The notes beneath the pieces were generated by a model. It did no database searches, had not been told where the DNA came from, and saw only the letters and a list, made by a program, of their open reading frames with translations. A DNA stretch of 64,000 bases from SCUB01 sp041918675 (GTDB taxonomy: Bacteria > Pseudomonadota > Alphaproteobacteria > Rhizobiales > Xanthobacteraceae). Position numbers and translations under genes: made by a program. The stretch is from contig JAYRVF010000014.1 in assembly GCA_041918675.1 (NCBI GenBank), forward strand, positions 248,001 through 312,000, read 5' to 3'. This document shows, one piece after another, positions 16,664 through 25,202 of the stretch. Every line of letters starts with the position of its first letter. Positions within the stretch are counted from its first letter, which is position 1.

Positions 16664-17812
16664 TCAACGCGCGAGCGGGCGGCTCTTCTCGCGCGCGATG
16701 ATCATCTTCATGATCTGCGCGGTGCCGTCGCCGATTTCGAGCCCCATGACATCGCGCAGCCGCTGCTGATGCGGCAGGTCGAGCGAGAAGCCGTAATGGC
16801 CGTGCGTGAGCAGGCATTGATGGATGACGTCGACCGCCGTCTTGGGCGCGAACCACTTGCACATCGCGGCTTCCGCGGTGTGCGGCTTGCCGGCGTCGCG
16901 CAGCGACAGCGTGTGGTAGCAGAGCTGACGCGCGGCCGCGATCAGCGTTTCGCCCTCGGCCAGCGGGAACGTCGCGCCCTGATTGCGCGCGACCGGCGCG
17001 CCGAAGGCCTCGCGCTCGTGGATATAGGCCCAGCTCTCGTCGAGCGAAGCCTGCGCCGCGCCGACCACCTGCAGCCCGATCAGGGCGCGGCTGAAGTCGA
17101 AGCCCTGCATGACCTGGGCGAAGCCGGCGCCTTCGTCGGCGAGCCGGAACGCCTCCGGCACGACCGCGTCGTCGAAGAAGATCGAGCAACGCCCGATCGC
17201 GCGGCTGCCGAGATCGCTGAAGCGCGTTGTCGTCACGCCCGGCGTGTCCATCGGCACGAGAAAGGCGCTGACGCCGCGCGCGCCCTCCTCAGCGCTTCCG
17301 GTGCGCGCGAAGACGATGGTGGCGTCGGCCTGATCGGCCATGCTGATCGAGGATTTCTCTCCGCGCAGCACGTAGCGGCCGCCGTCACGGCGCGCCGACA
17401 GCATCAGGCGCGCCGCGTCCGAACCGCCGCGCGGCTCGGTCAGCGCGATGGCGATGATCGCTTCGCCCGCCACCAGCCGTCCGATCCATTCCCGCGCCAG
17501 ATCGGGCGCGGCGTGGCGCGCCAGAATGGCCCCGTTGAGCGAACCGAGGACCTGAAGATAGGCGACGTTGAGGTCGGCGTAGCCGACGGCCTCGGCGATG
17601 AGGCCGCTGGTGAGACCGCTCATGCCAAAGCCGCCGAGACTTTCCGGCAGGTCCGGCGCGATCAGACCGAGTTCGCCGAGCTCGCGCACGAGCGCGCGGT
17701 CGACGCGGCCGTCGCGCTCGCGCGCCTGATAGCCGGGCGCGAGCTTTTCGCGCGCGAAACGCCGCGCGGTATCCTGCACGGCGATTTGTTCATCGGTCAG
17801 GTGGAACGCCAT
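16664..17812 (-). CDS. aliB: Acyl-CoA dehydrogenase, probable cyclohexanecarboxyl-CoA dehydrogenase
   Basis: 382-residue FAD enzyme with the acyl-CoA dehydrogenase signatures ALTEPRGGSDAARL (FAD/substrate loop) and a C-terminal helix GLEIGDGTAQIMKMIIAR. The position of the usual catalytic Glu (in YEGT) is Asp362 here (GDGT). AliB of Rhodopseudomonas oxidises cyclohexanecarboxyl-CoA to cyclohex-1-ene-1-carboxyl-CoA. The gene follows badH by 15 bp in the same direction, which supports this assignment. A general branched- or short-chain acyl-CoA dehydrogenase is the alternative. The start ATG overlaps a G-rich ribosome site. Confidence 0.72.
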   Translation of the reverse strand: MAFHLTDEQIAVQDTARRFAREKLAPGYQARERDGRVDRALVRELGELGLIAPDLPESLGGFGMSGLTSGLIAEAVGYADLNVAYLQVLGSLNGAILARHAAPDLAREWIGRLVAGEAIIAIALTEPRGGSDAARLMLSARRDGGRYVLRGEKSSISMADQADATIVFARTGSAEEGARGVSAFLVPMDTPGVTTTRFSDLGSRAIGRCSIFFDDAVVPEAFRLADEGAGFAQVMQGFDFSRALIGLQVVGAAQASLDESWAYIHEREAFGAPVARNQGATFPLAEGETLIAAARQLCYHTLSLRDAGKPHTAEAAMCKWFAPKTAVDVIHQCLLTHGHYGFSLDLPHQQRLRDVMGLEIGDGTAQIMKMIIAREKSRPLAR

Positions 17813-17827
17813 CGCCGCCCCGCCCGA

Positions 17828-18595
17828 TCAGCCGGACATGGTCAGGCCGCCCGACACGCTGAGAACCTGGCCGGTGATGAAGGCGGCGTCGTCGCTGGCG
17901 AAGAAGCAGATCGCGCCGGGCAGATCGTCGGCGAGCCCGAGCCGGCCCATCGGCACCGCGCGGCGGAACGCTTCGAGCAGCTTTTCGGGATTGTTCGCGG
18001 TCGCGACCACGTCGGTCAGCAGCTTCGTTTCCGTCGGACCGGGACAGACGACGTTGATGCTGATGCCCTTGCTTGCGTTCTCGCGCGCCAGGGTCTTCGA
18101 CAACGAAATCATCGCGCCCTTGCACGCCGAATAAACCGACTCGCCCGACGAGCCGACACGCCCGGCGTCGGAGGCCACGTTCACCACCCGGCCGCTACGC
18201 CGCTCGACCATTTCCGGCAGCACCACGTGATGCATGTTCAGCGCGCCGACCAGGTTGATCGCGATCAACCGCTGCCAATCGGCCGGCGTCGTCTGCAGGA
18301 ACGGCCTGAAGACATCCCAGCCGGCGTTGTTGACGAGGATGTCGACCGGGCCGAGCTCGGCGCGCACCGCGGCGACAGCGGCCTGAACCGCCGCGTAATC
18401 GGAAATGTCGCAGGAGAAGGCCTTGGCCCGCCCCTTGGCCGCGACGATCGCCGCCACCGTCGCCTCGGCGGCTTCCTTGTTGATGTCGAACACCGCGACT
18501 TTCGCGCCCTCGGCCGCGAAGCGCAGGCAGGCCGCCCCGCCGATGCCGCCGCCGCCGCCCGTCACGATCACCGTCTTGTCCTTCAATCCGCGCAT
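17828..18595 (-). CDS. badH: 2-hydroxycyclohexanecarboxyl-CoA dehydrogenase
   Basis: 255-residue short-chain dehydrogenase, the same length as R. palustris BadH and very similar as I recall it (TGGGGGIGGAACLRFA, VDILVNNAGWDVFRPF, the C-terminus GQVLSVSGGLTMSG). Catalytic residues are Asn114, Ser142, Tyr155 and Lys159. It oxidises 2-hydroxycyclohexanecarboxyl-CoA to the 2-keto compound with NAD, the step before BadI ring cleavage. ATG 18593-18595 has the strong ribosome site AAGGGAG. It is first gene of a badH-aliB operon read away from badI, with a promoter near 18875-18902. Confidence 0.87.
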   Translation of the reverse strand: MRGLKDKTVIVTGGGGGIGGAACLRFAAEGAKVAVFDINKEAAEATVAAIVAAKGRAKAFSCDISDYAAVQAAVAAVRAELGPVDILVNNAGWDVFRPFLQTTPADWQRLIAINLVGALNMHHVVLPEMVERRSGRVVNVASDAGRVGSSGESVYSACKGAMISLSKTLARENASKGISINVVCPGPTETKLLTDVVATANNPEKLLEAFRRAVPMGRLGLADDLPGAICFFASDDAAFITGQVLSVSGGLTMSG

Positions 18596-18708
18596 CGTTC
18601 CTCGCTCTCCCTTGAATTCACCCGAAGAATCTATCCGAACCGCCCGTCGGTCAGGCGCCGCGATGTCAATCCCGGCACAGACTACTTTGGTTCGGAGCGA
18701 TTCCAAAC

Positions 18709-18753
18709 CCCTCGAATTCCAAGCCCTCGAATTCCAAGCCCTCGAATTCCAAG
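18709..18753. repeat. 15-bp tandem repeat, three exact copies
   Basis: CCCTCGAATTCCAAG is repeated at 18709, 18724 and 18739 without mismatch. It lies in the presumed untranslated leader of badH, between its promoter and start codon. On the minus strand each unit contains GGAATTCGAGG. Confidence 0.9.
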
Positions 18754-18865
18754 CCCCTCACCTTGCTCCCGGCGCATCGCCGCGAACCCGCCGCGCCGGC
18801 GCCCCCATTTCCTCGCGACGCGCCCCGAAGGCGTGGCCCGCGCGCCCGGCGACTTCCGCGCAATT

Positions 18866-18902
18866 ATATCAATACCATGATATTTCGCGTTTCCGCTGTC
18901 AA
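18866..18902 (-). promoter_or_regulatory. badH promoter with BadR-type operator
   Basis: On the minus strand, TTGACA (18897-18902) is followed after 17 bp by CATGGT (18874-18879). The dyad ATATCA-N6-TGATAT (18866-18883) covers the -10. It resembles the sites in front of badI and the badR-like gene, so repression by that MarR protein is likely. Confidence 0.55.
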
Positions 18903-18979
18903 TCGCCAATCGAAACGGGTTTATCGACCGCGCGGAAAGCTCCCGCCGGGCGCGGCCAGGCGGCACCCGCCGCGCGCCA

Positions 18980-19025
18980 TTGACACCGCGCCGGCGCAAC
19001 CCTAGGATTTAATGTCAATGCATTG
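18980..19025 (+). promoter_or_regulatory. badI promoter with BadR-type operator
   Basis: TTGACA (18980-18985), a 17-bp spacer, then TAGGAT (19003-19008). The 10-bp palindrome CAATGCATTG (19016-19025) falls on the expected transcription start, where a bound MarR dimer would block polymerase. Confidence 0.6.
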
Positions 19026-19107
19026 TTATATTTAGGCGACGGGGCGCGAGTCGGGCGATGCCTTCTCCCGCGCGCGGTCGGCCAGAATTCGGGGAGCAGC
19101 GGCGACC

Positions 19108-19902
19108 ATGGATGCCTATGAGGACATCATCTACGAGGAGCGGCCCGTCGGCGTCGCCCGCATCACCATCAATCGGCCGGACCGTTACAACGCCTTTCGC
19201 GGCCAGACGCTCGAGGAACTGCTGGACGCGCTGTCACGCGCCTCGTGGGACAAGGCCATCGGCGTGATCGTGCTGACCGGCGCCGGCGACAAGGCGTTCT
19301 GCACCGGCGGCGACCAGGGCGCGCATGACGGCCAGTATGACGGCCGCGGCATGATCGGCCTGCCGATGGAGGAGCTGCACACCGCGATCCGCGACGCGCC
19401 GAAACCCGTCATCGCCCGCGTCAACGGTTTCGCCATCGGCGGCGGCAATGTGCTGGCCACCGTCTGCGACCTCACCATCGCGTCCGACCGCGCCCAGTTC
19501 GGACAGGTCGGCCCCAAGGTGGGCTCGGTCGATCCCGGATTCGGCACGGCCTATCTCGCCCGCGTCGTCGGCGAGAAGCGCGCGCGCGAAATCTGGTATC
19601 TGTGTCGGCGCTATGGCGCGGCCGAGGCGATGGCGATGGGCTTGGTCAACGCCGTCGTGCCGCATGAGGAACTCGACGCCGAGGTCGATCGCTGGTGCGT
19701 CGAATTGCTCGAGCGCAGCCCGACGGCGCTGGCGCTGGCCAAGCGCTCGTTCAACGCCGACACCGAGTCGATCCGCGGCATTTCCAGCCTCGGCATGCAG
19801 GCGCTGAGCCTCTATTACGGCACCGACGAATCCAAGGAAGGCGGCATCGCGTTCAAGGAAAAGCGCAAGCCGGACTTCCGCAAGCCGTTCCGGCGAAAGT
19901 GA
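19108..19902 (+). CDS. badI: 2-ketocyclohexanecarboxyl-CoA hydrolase
   Basis: 264-residue crotonase-fold enzyme. The motifs AFCTGGDQGAHDGQYDGRG, GFAIGGGNVLATVCDLTIA and GQVGPKVGSVDPGFGTA closely match R. palustris BadI, including the MenB-like Asp in the last motif. It hydrolytically opens the ring of 2-ketocyclohexane-1-carboxyl-CoA to give pimeloyl-CoA. The ATG at 19108 has GGGGAG upstream. It is transcribed divergently from badH and converges on the badR-like gene. MenB (naphthoate synthase) is the nearest alternative, but no other menaquinone genes are here and the match to BadI is much closer. Confidence 0.9.
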   Translation: MDAYEDIIYEERPVGVARITINRPDRYNAFRGQTLEELLDALSRASWDKAIGVIVLTGAGDKAFCTGGDQGAHDGQYDGRGMIGLPMEELHTAIRDAPKPVIARVNGFAIGGGNVLATVCDLTIASDRAQFGQVGPKVGSVDPGFGTAYLARVVGEKRAREIWYLCRRYGAAEAMAMGLVNAVVPHEELDAEVDRWCVELLERSPTALALAKRSFNADTESIRGISSLGMQALSLYYGTDESKEGGIAFKEKRKPDFRKPFRRK

Positions 19903-19908
19903 TCGGCG

Positions 19909-19926
19909 CGCCGCCGGCCGGCGGCG
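19909..19926. terminator. 18-bp palindrome between convergent badI and badR
   Basis: CGCCGCCGGCCGGCGGCG is a perfect palindrome filling the 24-bp gap between the two stop codons. It can form a stable hairpin in both transcripts. There is no U-tract, so termination is likely but unproven. Confidence 0.45.
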
Positions 19927-20400
19927 TCACACGCCGTTGAGCGCGTCCTTCAGGCGGTCGAGCAGCCGCGCCAGCCGGGCGCGGTCGGCCTGGGCGAAAT
20001 CGGCGAGCGCGTCGTCGTAATAGGCGGCGATGACGCTTTGCATGCGCGTCCAGGTTCGCTGACCCGGCCCCGTCAGGCGGATGCGGCGGCTGCGGCGGTC
20101 GTCGTCGTCCGCGACGCGCTCGATCCAGCCGCGCGTTTCGAGCCGGTCGAGCACCGCCGTGAGGTTCTGCCGGCTCACCATCAGGAAAGCGATGAGGTCC
20201 TTCACCGTCATGCCGGCGGCGAGCACCTGCGGGCGCGCGAGCGCGCCGAGCACCGCCCATTGCTGCGTCGTCGCGCCAAAGGCGGCGACGTAGCGCGTGC
20301 CGCTCTTGTGCAGAAGATTGGAGCACTGATAGAGGCGGAAAAACAGGCGATTGGCGACATCGAAGCGCGTCGACTGTTTCTTGCGGGTTCTCTCTGCCAT
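19927..20400 (-). CDS. badR: MarR-family regulator, BadR-like
   Basis: 157 residues with the MarR winged helix: TVKDLIAFLMVSRQNLTAVL as the recognition region, then DRLETRGWIERVADDDDRRS with the basic wing. It lies convergent with badI. In R. palustris BadR is a MarR protein controlling cyclohexanecarboxylate genes including badHI; position and type support the same role here, though I cannot confirm orthology by alignment. ATG 20398-20400 has only a weak GAGG site, and the probable promoter lies about 240 bp upstream at 20642-20671, leaving a long leader. Confidence 0.75.
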   Translation of the reverse strand: MAERTRKKQSTRFDVANRLFFRLYQCSNLLHKSGTRYVAAFGATTQQWAVLGALARPQVLAAGMTVKDLIAFLMVSRQNLTAVLDRLETRGWIERVADDDDRRSRRIRLTGPGQRTWTRMQSVIAAYYDDALADFAQADRARLARLLDRLKDALNGV

Positions 20401-20641
20401 GCGCCTCACGTCGAGGGTTGCGGGAACGGCCGGTCGCCGGAGCAACCAGACCGGAACGCGGAATAATGCCAAGCACGGCCGGCCGCGACATCGACCCGCT
20501 CGCGCGGCGCTTTGGCGATGGCGCCCATCGCGGCTCTTGATCGGGACGCCGAATCCGGGCTTCCCAGACATCGGCGCCAACATGAAAGCAACAAGAGCGA
20601 ACCGACGCCTCCGACGCGACGAAACACGCCGCCCGTGGCAA

Positions 20642-20671
20642 AGCATATCTCAATACATTGATATACGGCAA
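20642..20671 (-). promoter_or_regulatory. Candidate badR promoter with operator
   Basis: Minus-strand boxes TTGCCG (20666-20671) and TATGCT (20642-20647) are 18 bp apart. The spacer is filled by an AT-rich dyad, ATATCTCAATACATTGATAT (20645-20664), containing TCAAT-AC-ATTGA. It resembles the badH and badI operators and suggests autorepression. The rest of the 335-bp gap (20401-20735) shows nothing else. Confidence 0.5.
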
Positions 20672-20735
20672 TGCGTCCCGGGATGCCCGGTTCGCGGGAA
20701 ATGCGCCGACGCGTCGCGGCAATTGGCGGCGTGGA

Positions 20736-21920
20736 TCAACCCGCCGACTTCCGTGTCGATGTGACGAGATTCCTGCAATAGGCGGCGCCATTGCTCAGAA
20801 CGCTCCGACCCTTCCAGGCCAGATAGCTCAGGCGGCCGGACAGCGAGTCGTAACGGCGCAGCGTCGGCGACTGCAAAATACTGCGGACCTGCTTCGGAAA
20901 ATCACGCAACTCCGATTCGATCAGACCCGCGACGGCCCGCATCACGTCCGCCAATCGCAGGCCCCATTCGGATTCATCGATCCGATCGATGTTCGTTCGA
21001 AGCGCGTATTCGCAATCATAAATGTTGGCCAGGATGGCCTTGATCGGCGCGATCTGGCCGTTCTTCATGGCGGTCCGCAGCGCCGCGCATTGGTCGTCGA
21101 GATGATCGACCACCAATGCAATCGCCACCGCGTAAGGCACGGCGGCGAGGTCGGAGACGTCCTTGCTTTTCGCCGTCTTGGTCGCGAGGCGAATTAGCTG
21201 CCACGGTGTCTTCAGCCGCCCGCGCACCATCGCCACGGCGAAAGGAATTGCCTCGGCGTCCGCGACCCTGAGCGCGTCCAGCGATTCCTTCATTTTCGCG
21301 AGGTGCTTGCCTTCGAACGCCTCGATCTGCGGCGGCAGCGCGGCGCTGAATTTGGCAAGCGCGTCACGCGCGCGCAGGAAGAACAGCACCTTGGTAAGAT
21401 CGCGGAATGTCGCGCGCGAGCTCGTGAACCTCATAAGGGCGGAGCAGGTGCGTTCCTCGCCGTCGGGCGAGGACAGCGCGTTTTCGAGGTATTTGGCGAC
21501 CTTCGACTGGAACGCGGCCGCGAGGCGCTGAACTTCCTTGAGGTCGTTGACGGCGATCCCGTCTTTCGCCGCCTTGACGTACTCTCGCGTCATCGTCGGC
21601 AGCTGATCTTGACTGATCCAGTCCCAGATCGTCGCCAGTGATCCGCGCGAAATTTCGCCGCCGCTCGTTCGCTCCGGCGCGCGATCGACCAGCACCGGCT
21701 CCAGTGGTTGAAAGAAATATCGTGACGGACCGCCGATGCGAGTTTGGGTCACTCCCCTCTCGCGCAAGTCGGCGCGCAATTCCGCCAGCACGAGATCAAA
21801 TCCGGCGGTGTCGTCACCGCATAGTTGAAGTCGTTCGATTTCGACAAGCAGCCGAGCGCGCGCCTGAGGCGTCAATTCCCTCAGAAACTTCCGAACCTGA
21901 TCGATCGACATCTCGTTCAT
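20736..21920 (-). CDS. Unrecognised 394-aa soluble protein
   Basis: No family recognised. The protein has no signal peptide or membrane span and looks mostly alpha-helical. The N-terminal part reads MNEMSIDQVRKFLRELTPQA and LLVEIERLQLCGDDTAGFDL, and a central run (TREYVKAAKDGIAVNDLKEV) is followed by repeated amphipathic helices. Composition is less GC-biased than the neighbours, with more Lys, Thr, Ser and Ile, which hints at a different history. The start could be Met1 or Met4. It is flanked by the badR-like gene and an AT-rich patch beside tRNA-Lys. Confidence 0.6.
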   Translation of the reverse strand: MNEMSIDQVRKFLRELTPQARARLLVEIERLQLCGDDTAGFDLVLAELRADLRERGVTQTRIGGPSRYFFQPLEPVLVDRAPERTSGGEISRGSLATIWDWISQDQLPTMTREYVKAAKDGIAVNDLKEVQRLAAAFQSKVAKYLENALSSPDGEERTCSALMRFTSSRATFRDLTKVLFFLRARDALAKFSAALPPQIEAFEGKHLAKMKESLDALRVADAEAIPFAVAMVRGRLKTPWQLIRLATKTAKSKDVSDLAAVPYAVAIALVVDHLDDQCAALRTAMKNGQIAPIKAILANIYDCEYALRTNIDRIDESEWGLRLADVMRAVAGLIESELRDFPKQVRSILQSPTLRRYDSLSGRLSYLAWKGRSVLSNGAAYCRNLVTSTRKSAG

Positions 21921-22425
21921 GAACGTCGCCTAGGCGGATGCTTGATTGAACTCCTTCGTACGTATCCACGTTCCGCGCATGGTCGTCACACCAAGCTCGC
22001 GTGTCCTGTTACCACCGGCGCCATCGGAACGCCGATCAAAGACACGTCGATTAAAATAGGTGATGAAATGCGAATTCAAACAAAAAGGGGATGGCATCAG
22101 ATGAATTATGATTGGGTTCAATTAGATAACAAAGTATTACAGCAATATTCCACGGAAACCAATTCGCTCGGTTTGACGATTCTCAAGCGCGCAACTCGCG
22201 CCGCCCTTGCCGAAAACAAGTATTCACCGACGGCGGCCTTGTCGGCTCTTGTGCCGCCTCGCGCGGCGGGTGTCGGTTTTGTTTGGTTTTGATCGGAGGA
22301 TTTGACCGGCTTGCCCCTGGTCTTCTTGCGATCGCGCGCCAAGGCCGGCACCCGTCGGATCCGGCTCCGACGGATGGCCGCGGTCAACAGCTCGAAGGAT
22401 GCCTGCCCGGCAAGGTCGACGGCAA
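21921..22425. other. AT-rich non-coding stretch next to tRNA-Lys
   Basis: 505 bp with no convincing gene. Bases about 22040-22160 are strongly AT-rich against a GC-rich background. A perfect 8-bp inverted repeat CCGTCGGA (22352-22359) / TCCGACGG (22366-22373) lies downstream of the tRNA and may be its processing or termination hairpin. The patch would contain the promoter of the 394-aa gene; no clean -35/-10 pair was chosen. Confidence 0.5.
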
Positions 22426-22501
<76 letters not shown>

Positions 22502-22886
22502 GGGATGCCGAACCGGAAATACGTCCGGAAGGCCATGCCTTCCCGAAGTCCTTGAGGCGTCGCCCGTTTAGCAAAGCGCGGCGGGGCTGTCCAGCAACGC
22601 GGCCGGCGTTATCCCGGGCTCGTTCGGCCTTGCCCGGCGACGTTTCGGGCTCGCCCCGGCCGAAATCTTCCCGCCCGGTTCCCGCCGGACGCGATCTCGC
22701 CCGCCGCCCGCCCGAGCGCCCCCGGCCGGCTCCGTCACGCCCGGCGAGGTTCAAGCCATGGCCGGCGTCATCCGGGGGGACTTGTTCCAGCGCGCCCTGG
22801 CTTGGCCGGCGCGGCCCGAACGCAGCGCGGCCGCCGAGACATCCCCGGCGGCCGCCGCATCCGCTTCAAACCTTCTGGGACGAGGC
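22502..22886. other. GC-rich spacer upstream of tRNA-Lys
   Basis: 385 bp between the Spy-like gene and the tRNA, both on the minus strand. It must contain the tRNA promoter, but no -35/-10 pair stood out. Apparent open frames here are out-of-frame artefacts with extreme Arg/Pro/Ala composition. Confidence 0.5.
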
Positions 22887-23618
22887 TCAAAGCCGATCGG
22901 GACCCGCTCCGCCCTGTCCGCGCCACGCGCCATCGCGCCAACCGCCATGGTGCCAGCCCTTGTGCTTGTGGCCGCCCATCCAGCCGCCGCGCGTCAACAT
23001 GGCGAGGCGACGCTTCTGGTCGTCATTCAGCGTCTTGTAGAGCGGATCGGCCGACTCGGCGATGCGCTTCAGGCCGGCGGCCATCTCGGCCATCATGTCG
23101 GCGCGGTTGCGCATCATCGTGATCGGATCGAAGGTCGCGGGGCCCTGCCCGGCCTGCGCGGCGGCGCGCATGGCGGTCATCCGGGCGATCCGCTGCTTGG
23201 CGAAATCCTTCACCGCGGCTTCGACCTGCGGCCACAGCTTCTCCTGGTCGGCGTTGAGCCCGAGACCCGCCTTCACCCCGGCGATGCGCGCATTGGCGAA
23301 GGCGGCCATGTCGTCCGGATTCATCATCCGGCCCGCCCAACGACCCATCTTGCCCATCATGCCCATTCCCGGACCGCCCATCTGTCCCTGCATGAAGGGC
23401 GGCGGCGGGATCATGGAACCCTGCATCCCTTGCATCCCCTGCATCATGGGACCCTGCATCATCTGTCCGGGCATCATCTGTCCGGGCATCATCTGAGCCA
23501 TCATGGACTCGTCGGATTGCCCGTCCATATTCCCGTGCTCGTGACGGGATTGCGCGTAGACGGCGGTCGCGCCCGCGAGCGCGATCACCGCCGCGCCGAC
23601 GACAACATATTTCTTCAT
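22887..23618 (-). CDS. Periplasmic Spy/CpxP-like LTXXQ protein, Met- and His-rich
   Basis: 243 residues with a signal peptide (MKKYVVVGAAVIALAGATAVYA). A methionine-rich segment (about 36-95, repeats of MMPGQ and MQG) is followed by a helical region carrying two LTXXQ-type motifs, LGLNADQEKLW and LNDDQKRRLAML. The C-terminus is His/Gly-rich (GGHKHKGWHHGGW). Spy and CpxP are periplasmic chaperone or stress sensors; Met and His richness suggests copper or another soft metal as ligand. ATG 23616-23618 has GGGAG upstream. It lies 114 bp downstream of the TRAP permease start side but is its own unit; regulation is unknown. Confidence 0.8.
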   Translation of the reverse strand: MKKYVVVGAAVIALAGATAVYAQSRHEHGNMDGQSDESMMAQMMPGQMMPGQMMQGPMMQGMQGMQGSMIPPPPFMQGQMGGPGMGMMGKMGRWAGRMMNPDDMAAFANARIAGVKAGLGLNADQEKLWPQVEAAVKDFAKQRIARMTAMRAAAQAGQGPATFDPITMMRNRADMMAEMAAGLKRIAESADPLYKTLNDDQKRRLAMLTRGGWMGGHKHKGWHHGGWRDGAWRGQGGAGPDRL

Positions 23619-23732
23619 GGGGGAACTCCCTGGCCAATGATTCATGGCCAGCATGAAGCATCCGGAACCCGGGAAGGTTCAAGTTAATAGTTGGACAGGA
23701 TTACGCCGCCGTCACCCGCCACCACAATTCCG

Positions 23733-25202
23733 TCACAACATCCCCAGCGTCCGCGGCAGCCAAAGCGAGAGTTCCGGCACGTAGGTGACGAGCACCAGGA
23801 ACACCAGCATGGTCAACAGCCATGGCCACACCGCGACGGTGAGTTCGGTGATGCCCATCTTGGCGATGCCGGAGGCGACATAGAGATTGAGGCCCACCGG
23901 CGGGTGGCACATGCCAACCTCCATGTTGACCACGATCAGGATGCCGAAATGCACCGGATCGATGCCGAGCTTGACCGCCACCGGGAACAGGATCGGCGCC
24001 ATGATCAGCACGATCGACGACGGCTCCATCACGTTGCCGGCGAGCAGCAGCAGAATGTTGACGAACAGCAGGAACACGATCCAGCTCAGGCCGGTGCCGG
24101 TGATCCAGCTCGCCATCGCCTGCGGGATGTTCTCATGCGTCATCAGGAAGGAGAACAGCACCGCGTTGGTGATGATGTAGAGCAGCATCGCGCTCATATT
24201 CGCCGACGACAGCAGCACGCGCGGCACGTCGGTGAGTTTCATGTCCTTATAGACGAACACCGCGATGATGAAGGCGTAGACCGCGCTCATCGCCGCCGCT
24301 TCGGTCGGCGTGAACGCGCCGGTATAGATGCCGCCGATGACGATGACGATCAGCAGCAATCCCCAGAAGCTCTCGCGCATCGCGCGGAAACGCTGACCCC
24401 AGGTCGCCTTTTGCATGCGCGGATAGTTGTTCTTCCACGCGCGATACCAGGTCGTCAGGCCGAGCATCGAGGCGAGCATCAGGCCGGGGATCACGCCGGC
24501 CATGAACAATTGCCCGACCGAGGCGGAGGTGACGCGGTCGCCGTCGGGACCTTCCACCGACATGCCCGACGTCGCGACCGCGTACATGACCATCACGATC
24601 GACGGCGGAATGAGAATGCCGAGCGCGCCCGACGTGGTGATGACGCCGGCGCCGAAACGGTTCGGGAAGCCCTGCTTCACCATCGCCGGCATGATGATCG
24701 AGCCGATCGCCACCACCGTCGCCGGCGAGGAACCGGACACCGCCGCGAACAGCGCGCAGGCCATGACGCCGGCGAGGCCGAGGCCGCCGTGCCAATGCCC
24801 GACCATCGAGGTGGCGAAATTGATCATGCGCCGCGCGACGCCGCCATGGGTGAGGAAGTTGCCGGCGAGAATGAAGAACGGGATCGCCATGATCTCGAAC
24901 TTCTCGATGCCGGTGAACAGCTTGAGCGCGACCGAATCCATCGGCACCGCGGTGAGCGTGAACAGGAAGGTGAGCACCGTCAGGCCGAGCGAGATCGAGA
25001 TCGGCATGCCGGTCAGCATCAACGCGATCAGCAGCGCGAAAATCAGCGTCACGCGGATGCCCGAGGGCATCGGCAAGATGCCGTATTTGCCGGCCAGGCA
25101 GATCAGGAACAGAATGATCGGCGCGATGACGATCAACAGACCGTAGCGCGGTGAGGTGCCGTGCGGATGATTGGCCGGATCGGCGGTGGTCGCGGTAATC
25201 AT
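23733..25202 (-). CDS. dctM: TRAP transporter large permease (DctM)
   Basis: 489-residue inner-membrane protein with about twelve hydrophobic spans. Typical DctM stretches are FFILAGNFLTHGG, AVSGSSPATVVAIGSIIMPAM, LGILIPPSIVMVMY and FTPTEAAAMSAVYA. It forms the sodium-driven transport channel of a tripartite uptake system with DctQ and the binding protein DctP. Its ATG overlaps the dctQ stop by 4 bp (ATGA). It belongs to the variant with an extended loop (SVEGPDGDRVTSASVG) between spans. The substrate is not evident; the family takes up C4-dicarboxylates, other organic acids and aromatic or keto acids. Confidence 0.92.
   Translation of the reverse strand: MITATTADPANHPHGTSPRYGLLIVIAPIILFLICLAGKYGILPMPSGIRVTLIFALLIALMLTGMPISISLGLTVLTFLFTLTAVPMDSVALKLFTGIEKFEIMAIPFFILAGNFLTHGGVARRMINFATSMVGHWHGGLGLAGVMACALFAAVSGSSPATVVAIGSIIMPAMVKQGFPNRFGAGVITTSGALGILIPPSIVMVMYAVATSGMSVEGPDGDRVTSASVGQLFMAGVIPGLMLASMLGLTTWYRAWKNNYPRMQKATWGQRFRAMRESFWGLLLIVIVIGGIYTGAFTPTEAAAMSAVYAFIIAVFVYKDMKLTDVPRVLLSSANMSAMLLYIITNAVLFSFLMTHENIPQAMASWITGTGLSWIVFLLFVNILLLLAGNVMEPSSIVLIMAPILFPVAVKLGIDPVHFGILIVVNMEVGMCHPPVGLNLYVASGIAKMGITELTVAVWPWLLTMLVFLVLVTYVPELSLWLPRTLGML

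Larger units (their letters stand above)
18596..19107. promoter_or_regulatory. Divergent badH/badI control region
   Basis: 512 bp with no convincing gene. It holds a promoter and operator for each direction, and a 15-bp triplet repeat in the badH leader, each listed separately. AT-rich islands at 18860-18885 and 19008-19032 mark the two operator sites. Confidence 0.7.

Noticed and set aside
23691..25154. Plus-strand His/Asp/Arg-rich frame opposite the TRAP permeases
   Set aside because: Composition is that of an antisense frame; the minus strand encodes clear DctM.
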